A stretch of DNA of 64,000 nt, taken from positions 59,897,933 to 59,961,932 of the forward strand of contig NC_081554.1 of the NCBI RefSeq assembly GCF_963082655.1, in the 5' to 3' direction. How positions within the stretch are numbered: the stretch's first letter is position 1; the number at the start of each line of letters is the position of its first letter. Positions 56,601 to 64,000 of the stretch are shown here, piece after piece. The position numbers and the translations under genes are program-made. The notes beneath the pieces are model-generated. The model was not told the origin of the DNA, made no database searches, and saw nothing but the letters and a program-made list of their open reading frames with translations. Origin of the DNA: Stomoxys calcitrans. Lineage: Eukaryota; Arthropoda; Insecta; Diptera; Muscidae.

Positions 56601-59600
56601 TCAATTTTTGATGGCAAAAAAATTTTTGAGTTGAGTATACGGTATTGAAGATTTAAGCAAATAAATCGGTTAAGTGCAAATCATTTGTGTTTTCTTCAAA
56701 AAAAGCTCAAAATCGCTAATTAATATCCGAAAAATACCTAAAAAACCAATTTTTTTGGCCATTAAAATTCAAAATCGTTTTCAGCGCCTAAAACGCTGTA
56801 ACTCGTTGAATTTTGTGAATTTCGAAAATTTTTAAGCATTCCGCAGTTTGAAATTCGAACACAATTCGTATAATAAACAGAATTACTTAAAATTTCACAT
56901 TTTAATTTTTTTGCATATTTTTAGCAAAGGCTAACCCCTTAGGAAAATTTTCAATTTTTGATGCAAAAAAAATTTTCGAGTTGAGTATACGGTATTGAAG
57001 ATTTAAGCAAAAAATCGGTTAAGTGCAAATCCTTTGTGGTTTCTTCAAAATACAAGCTCAAAATCGCATAATTAACATCCGAAAAATACCTAAAAAATCA
57101 ATTTTTTTGGCCATTAAAATTCAAAATCGTTTTCAGCGCCTAAAACGCTGTAACTCATAGATTTTTTTGAATTTCGAAAAATGCTAAGCATTCCGCAGTT
57201 TGAAATTCGAACATAATTCGTATAATAAACAGAATTACTTAAAATTTCACATTTTAATTTTTTTGCATTTTTTTAGCAAAGGCTAACCCCTAAGGAAAAT
57301 TTTCAATTTTTGATGCGAAAAAAATTTTCGAAATGAGTATACGATTAAAGATTTAAGCAAAAAATCGGTTAAGTGCAAATCCTTTGTGTTTTCTTCAAAA
57401 AACAAGCTCAAAATCGCCTAATTAACATCCGAAAAATACCTAAAAAACCAATTTTTTTGGCCATTAAAATTCAAAATCGTTTTCAGCGCCTAAAACGCTG
57501 TAACTCATTGATTTTTTTGAATTTTGAAAATTTTTAAGCATTCCGCAGTTTGAAATTCGAACACAATTCGTATAATAAACAGAATTACTTAAAATTTCAC
57601 ATTTTAATTTTTTTGCATTTTTTTTAGCAAAGGCTAACCCCTTAGGAAAATTTTCCGTTTTTGATGCGAAAAAAATTTTCGAGTTGAGTATACGGTATTG
57701 AAGATTTAAGCAAATAAATCGGTTAAGTGCAAATCCTTTGTGTTTTCTTCAAAAAACAAGCTCAAAATCGCCTAATTAACATCCGAAAAATACCTAAAAA
57801 ATCAATTTTTTTGGCCATTAAAATTCAAAATCGTTTTCAGCGCCTAAAACGCTGTAACTCATTGAATTTTTTGAATTTCGAAAAATGTTAAGCATTCCGC
57901 AGTTTGAAATTCGAACACAATTCGTATAATAAACAGAACTACTTAAAATTTCAAATTTAAATTTTTTTGCATTTTTTTAGCAAAGGCTAACCCCTAAAGA
58001 AAATTTTCAATTTTTGATGCGAACAAAATTTTCGAATTGAGTATACGATTAAAGATTTAAGCAAAAAAATCGGTTAAGTGCAAATCCTTTGTGTTTTCTT
58101 CAAAAAACAATCTCAAAATCGCCTAATTAACATCCGAAAAATACCTTAAAAACCAATATTTTTTGCCATTAAAATTCAAAATCGTTTTCAGCGCCTAAAA
58201 CGCTGTAAGTCATTGAATTTTTTGAATTTCGAAAATTCTAAAGCATTCCGCAGTTTGAAATTCGAAGACAATTCGTATAATAAACAGAATTACTTAAAAT
58301 TTCACATTTTAATTTTGGCTTTTTTTAGCAAAGGCTAGCCCCTTAGGAAAATTTTCAATTTTTGATGCGAAAAAAATTTTCGAGTTGAGTATACGGTATT
58401 GAAGATTTAAGCAAAAAAATTGGTTAAGTGCAAATCCTTTGTTTTTTCTTCAAAAAACAAGCTCAAAATCGCCTAATTAACATCCGAAAAATACCTAAAA
58501 AATCAATTTTTTTGGCCATTAAAATTCAAAATCGTTTTCAGCGCCTAAAACGCTGTAACTCATTGAATTTTTTGAATTTCGAAAAATGTTAAGCATTCCG
58601 CAGTTTGAAATTCGAACACAATTCGTATAATAAACAGAATTACTTAAAATTTCACATTTTAATTTTTTTGCATTTTTTTAGCAAAGGCTAACCCCTAAGG
58701 AAAATTTTCAATTTTTGATGCGAAAAAAATTTTCGAAATGAGTATACGATTAAAGATTTAAGCAAAAAATCGGTTAAGTGCGAATCCTTTGTGTTTTCTT
58801 CAAGAAACAAGCTCAAAATCGCCTAATTAACATCCGAAAAATACCTAAAAAACCAATTTTTTTGGCCATTAAAATTCAAAATCGTTTTCAGCGCCTAAAA
58901 CGCTGTAACTCATTGATTTTTTTGAATTTTGAAAAAAGTTAAGCATTCCGCAGTTTGAAATTCGAACACAATTCGTATAATAAACAGAATTACTTAAAAT
59001 TTCACATATAAATTTGTTTGCATTTTTTTAGCCAAGACTAACCCCTTAGGAAAAATTTCAATTTTTGATGCGAAAAAAATTTTCGAGTTGAGTATACGGT
59101 ATTGAAGATTTAAGCAAATAAATCGGTTAAGTGCAAATCCTTTGTGGTTTCTTCAAAAAACAAGCTCAAAATCGCATAATTAACATCCGAAAAATACCTA
59201 AAAAACCAATTTTTTTGGCCATTAAAATTCAAAATCGTTTTCAGCGCCTAAAACGCTGTAACTCGTTGAATTTTTTGAATTTCGAAAATTCTAAAGCATT
59301 CCGCAGTTTGAAATTCGAAGACAATTCGTATAATAAACAGAATTACTTAAAATTTCACATTTTAATTTTTTTGCATTTTTTTGCAAAGGCTAACCCCTTA
59401 GGAAAATTTTCAATTTTTGATGCGAAAAAAATTTTCGAATTGAGTATACGGTATTGAAGATTTAAGCAAAAAAATCGGTTAAGTGCAAATCCTTTGTGTT
59501 TTCTTCAAAAAACAAGCTCAAAATCGCCTAATTAACATCCGAAAAATACCTAAAAAACCAATTTTTTTTGCCATTAAAATTCAAAATCGTTTTCAGCGCC

Positions 59601-62600
59601 TAAAACGCTGTAAGTCATTGAATTTTTTGAATTTCGAAAATTCTAAAGCATTCCGCAGTTTGAAATTCGAAGACAATTCGTATAATAAACAGAATTACTT
59701 AAAATTTCACATTTTAATTTTGGCTTTTTTTAGCAAAGGCTAGCCCCTTAGGAAAATTTTCAATTTTTGATGCAAAAAAAATTTTCGAGTTGAGTATACG
59801 GTATTGAAGATTTAAGCAAAAAAATTGGTTAAGTGCAAATCCTTTGTGTTTTCTTCAAAAAACAAGCTCAAAATCGCCTAATTAACATACGAAAAATACC
59901 TAAAAAATCAATTTTTTTTGGCCATTAAAATTCAAAATCGTTTTCAGCGCCTAAAACGCTGTAACTCGTTGAATTTTTTGAATTTCGAAAAATGTTAAGC
60001 ATTCCGCAGTTTGAAATTCGAACACAATTCGTATAATAAACAGAATTACTTAAAATTTCACATTTTAATTTTTTTGCATTTTTTTAGCAAAGGCTAACCC
60101 CTAAGGAAAATTTTCAATTTTTGATGCGAAAAAAATTTTCGAAATGAGTATACGATTAAAGATTTAAGCAAAAAATCGGTTAAGTGCAAATCCTTTGTGT
60201 TTTCTTCAAAAAACAAGCTCAAAATCGCCTAATTAACATCCGAAAAATACCTAAAAAACCAATTTTTTTGGCCATTAAAATTCAAAATCGTTTTCAGCGC
60301 CTAAAACGCTGTAACTCATTGATTTTTTTGAATTTTGAAAATTTTTAAGCATTCCGCAGTTTGAAATTCGAACACAATTCGTATAATAAACAGAATTACT
60401 TAAAATTTCACATTTTAATTTTTTTGCATTTTTTTTAGCAAAGGCTAACCCCTTAGGAAAATTTTCCGTTTTTGATGCGAAAAAAATTTTCGAGTTGAGT
60501 ATACGGTATTGAAGATTTAAGCAAATAAATCGGTTAAGTGCAAATCCTTTGTGTTTTCTTCAAAAAACAAGCTTAAAATCGCCTAATTAACATCCGAAAA
60601 ATACATAAAAATTCAATTTTTTTGGCCATTAAAATTGAAAATCGTTTTCAGCGCCTAAAACGCTGTAACTCATAGATTTTTTTGAATTTCGAAAAATGCT
60701 AAGCATTCCAACATTCCCCTTAGGAAAATTTTCAATTTTTGATGCGAAAAAAATTTTCGAGTTGAGTATACGGTATTGAAGATTTAAGCAAATAAATCGG
60801 TTAAGTGCAAATCCTTTGTGTTTTCTTCAAAAAACAAGCTCAAAATCGCATAATTAACATCCGAAAAATACATAAGAAACCAATTTTTTTGGCCATTAAA
60901 ATTCAAAATCTTTTTCAGCGCCTAAAACGCTGTAAGTCATTGAATTTTTTTAATTTCGAAAAATGTTAAGCATTCCAACATTCCCCTTAGGAAAATTTCC
61001 AATTTTTGATGCGAAAAAAATTTTCGAGTTTAGTATACGGTATTGAAGATTTAAGCAAATAAATCGGTTAAGTGCAAATCCTTTGTGTTTTCTTCAAAAA
61101 ACAAGCTCAAAATCGCCTAATTAACATCCGAAAAATACCTAAAAAAATCAATTTTTTTGGCCATTAAAATTCAAAATCGTTTTCAGCGCCTAAACCGCTG
61201 TAACTCATTGATATTTTTGAATTTCGAAAAATGTTAAGCATTCCGCAGTTTGAAATTCGTAGACAATTCGTATAATAAACAGAATTACCTAAAATTTCAT
61301 ATTTTAATTTTTTTGCATTTTTTTAGCAAAGGCTAACCCCTTTGGAAAATTTTCAATTTTTGATGCGAAAAAGATTTTCGAGTTGAGTATACGGTATTGA
61401 AGATTTAAGCAAATAAATCGGTTAAGTGCAAATCCTTTGTGTTTTCTTCAAAAAACAAGCTCAAAATCGCTAATTAACATCCGAAAAATACCTAAAAAAT
61501 CAACTTTTTTGGCCATTTAAATTCAAAATCGTTTTCAGGGCCTAAAACGCTGTAACTCGTTGAATTTTTTTGAATTTCGAAAAATGTTAAGCATTCCGCA
61601 GTTTGAAATTCGAACACAATTCGTATAATAAACAGAATTACTTAAAATTTGACATTTTAATTTTTTTGCATTTTTTTAGCAAAGGCTAACTCCTTAGGAA
61701 AAATTTCAATTTTTGATGCGAAAAAGATTTTCGAGTTGAGTATACGGTATTGAAGATTTAAGCAAATAAATCGGTTAAGTGCAAATCCTTTGTGTTTTCT
61801 TCAAAAAACAAGCTCAAAATCGCTAATTAACATCCGAAAAATAGCTAAAAAAATCAATTTTTTTGGCCATTAAAATTCAAAATCGTTTTCAGCGCCTAAA
61901 CCGCTGTAACTCATTGATATTTTTGAATTTCGAAAAATGTTAAGCATTCCGCAGTTTGAAATTCGAACACAATTCGTATAATAAACAGAATTACTTAAAA
62001 TTTCACATTTTAATTTTTTTGCATTTTTTTAGCAAAGGCTAACCCCTTAGGAAAAATTTCAATTTTTGATGCGAAAAAGATTTTCGAGTTGAGTATACGG
62101 TATTGAAGATTTAAGTAAAAAAATCGGTTAAGTGCAAATCCTTTGTGTTTTCTTCAAAAAACAAGCTCAAAATCGCATAATAAACATCCGAAAAATACCT
62201 AAAAAATCAATTTTTTTGGCCATTAAAATTCAAAATCGTTTTCAGCGCCTAAAACGCTGTAACTCGTTGAATTTTGTGAATTTCGAAAATTCTAAAGCAT
62301 TCCGCAGTTTGAAATTCGAACACAATTCGTATAATAAACAGAATTACTTAAAATTTCACATTTTAATTTTTTTGCATTTTTTTAACCAAGGCTAACCCCT
62401 TAGGAAAATTTTAAATTTTTGATACGAAAAAAATTTTCGAGTTGAGTATACGGTATTGAAGATTTAAGCAAAAAAATCGGTTAAGTGCAAATCCTTTGTG
62501 TTTTCTTCAAAAAACAAGCTCAAAATCGCATAATTAACATCCGAAAAATACCTAAAAAATCAATTTTTTTGGCCATTAAAATTCAAAATCGTTTTCAGCG

Positions 62601-64000
62601 CCTAAAACGCTGTAACTCGTTGAATTTTTTGAATTTCGAAAAATGTTAAGCATTCCAACATTCCCCTTAGGAAAATTTTCAATTTTTGATGCGAAAAAAA
62701 TTTTCGAGTTGAGTATACGGTATTGAAGATTTAAGCAAATAAATCGGTTAAGTGCAAATCCTTTGTGTTTTCTTCAAAAAACAAGCTCAAAATCGCATAA
62801 TTAACATCCGAAAAATACATAAAAAACCAATTTTTTTGGCCATTAAAATTCAAAATCTTTTTCAGCGCCTAAAACGCTGTAACTCGTTGAATTTTTTTAA
62901 TTTCGAAAAATGTTAAGCATTCCAACATTCCCCTTAGGAAAATTTTCAATTTTTGATGCGAAAAAAATTTTCGAGTTGAGTATACGGTATTGAAGATTTA
63001 AGCAAATAAATCGGTTAAGTGCAAATCCTTTGTGTTTTCTTCAAAAAACAAGCTCAAAATCGCTAATTAACATCCGAAAAATACCTAAAAAATCAATTTT
63101 TTTGGCCATTTAAATTCAAAATCGTTTTCAGGGCCTAAAACGCTGTAACTCGTTGAATTTTTTTGAATTTCGAAAAATGTTAAGCATTCCGCAGTTTGAA
63201 ATTCGAACACAATTCGTATAATAAACAGAATTACTTAAAATTTCACATTTTAAATTTTTTGCATTTTTTTAGCAACGGCTAACTCCTTAGGAAAAATTTC
63301 AATTTTTGATGCGAAAAAGATTTTCGAGTTGAGTATACGGTATTGAAGATTTAAGCAAATAAATCGGTTAAGTGCAAATCCTTTGTGTTTTCTTCAAAAA
63401 ACAAGCTTAAAATCGCTAATTAACATCCGAAAAATACCTAAAAAAATCAATTTTTTTGGCCATTAAAATTCAAAATCGTTTTCAGCGCCTAAAACGCTGT
63501 AACTCGTTGAATTTTTTGAATTTCGAAAAATGTTAAGCATTCCGCAGTTTGAAATTCGAACACAATTCGTGTAATAAACAGAATTACTTAAAATTTCACA
63601 TTTTAATTTTTTTGCATTTTTTTAGCAAAGACTAACCCCTTAGGAAAAATTTCAATTTTTGATGCGAAAAAGATTTTCGAGTTGAGTATACGGTATTGAA
63701 GATTTAAGTAAAAAAATTGGTTAAGTGCAAATCCTTTGTGTTTTCTTCAAAAAACAAGCTCAAAATCGCATAATAAACATTCGAAAAAAACCTAAAAAAA
63801 CAATTTTTTTGGCCATTAAAATTTAAAATCGTTTTCAGCGCATAAACCGCTGTAACTCACTAATATTTTTGAATTTCGAAAAATGTTAAGCATTCCGCAG
63901 TTTGAAATTCGTAGACAATTCGTATAATAAACAGAATTACTTAAAATTTCACATTTTAATTTTTTTGCATTTTTTTAGTGCAAATCCTTTGTGTTTTCTT
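53699..64000. repeat. AT-rich tandem satellite, ~352 bp monomers, right-open
   Basis: About 29 monomers each begin TAAGCATTCCGCAGTTTGAA and contain AACAGAATTACTTAAAATTT, AGTTGAGTATACGGTATTGA, GGTTAAGTGCAAATCCTTTG and TTTTCAGCGCCTAAAACGCT. Monomer starts at 53701, 54052, 54405, 54758, 55110 and 55464 give a spacing of 351-354. Shorter variants of ~330-337 bp and ~265 bp also occur. There is no gene: 60-110 residue open frames across monomers are by-products. The array runs off the window, so its true size is unknown. Such arrays are typical of pericentromeric or other heterochromatin. Confidence 0.97.
60700..63181. repeat. Short (~265 bp) satellite monomer pairs
   Basis: Four monomers starting 60700, 60967, 62647 and 62915 join GCATTCCAACATT directly to CCCCTTAGG, dropping the ~90 bp holding CGCAGTTTGAA to GCTAA. 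They occur as two tandem pairs about 1947 bp apart. Confidence 0.85.

Noticed and set aside
59131..62395. Repeated ~86-108 residue frames starting MQILC(V/G)FFKKQAQN in the satellite
   Set aside because: They recur because the monomer repeats, span monomer borders, and lack any family feature or codon signal.
53699..64000. A CRISPR-like array
   Set aside because: The units are contiguous ~350 bp tandem monomers without unique spacers, in a eukaryotic context.

Overview
The window looks like nuclear DNA from a calyptrate (muscid-type) fly. It has AT-rich, intron-split genes, insect-type mariner, Helitron, Penelope and non-LTR debris, a tRNA-headed SINE, and a long tandem satellite. The species is inferred, not read: house-fly and stable-fly relatives are the best fit. 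I see no bacterial-style gene, no CRISPR array and no true tRNA or rRNA gene.

Only two host protein-coding genes are well supported. Both encode organic anion transporting polypeptides (OATP/SLCO family) and they lie head to head, about 20 kb apart. Gene A runs on the minus strand from 10862 down to 3019 (8 coding exons, 783 codons plus stop). Gene B runs on the plus strand from 31261 to 42753 (7 coding exons, 796 codons plus stop). Every exon junction was placed on GT/AG sites and the reading frame closes across all of them. Both have the cysteine-rich Kazal-like extracellular loop and share a phase-0 intron inside it, which argues for an old duplication. Gene A keeps the OATP signature (DPRWLGAWW). 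Gene B has lost most of it. The pair resembles the clustered Oatp genes of Drosophila, but I cannot assign orthology.

Everything else is mobile or repetitive. 1-2.6 kb: a mariner MITE, an internally repeated dispersed element and a transposase remnant. 3-10.9 kb: gene A with repeat-filled introns. 11-31 kb: the intergenic interval, holding dispersed repeat blocks, SINEs, non-LTR fragments, a 0.6 kb fold-back palindrome and two Helitron-like elements joined head to tail. 31.3-42.8 kb: gene B, whose introns hold mariner copies, LINE fragments and repeat blocks. 43-47.3 kb: a LINE split by a second fold-back element. 47.6-53.05 kb: a decayed Penelope-like element interrupted by a Helitron-like element, itself interrupted by a third fold-back copy. 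53.7-64 kb: a satellite array of ~352 bp monomers with dimeric (~705 bp) and tetrameric (~1405 bp) higher-order structure, open at the right edge.

The least expected signals are the fold-back elements (perfect ~203 bp arms that carry the start of a transposase gene), the Helitron-Helitron junction, the higher-order satellite, the signature-less OATP with a shortened loop, and the Thr/Ser-rich insertion with a furin-like site in the other OATP.
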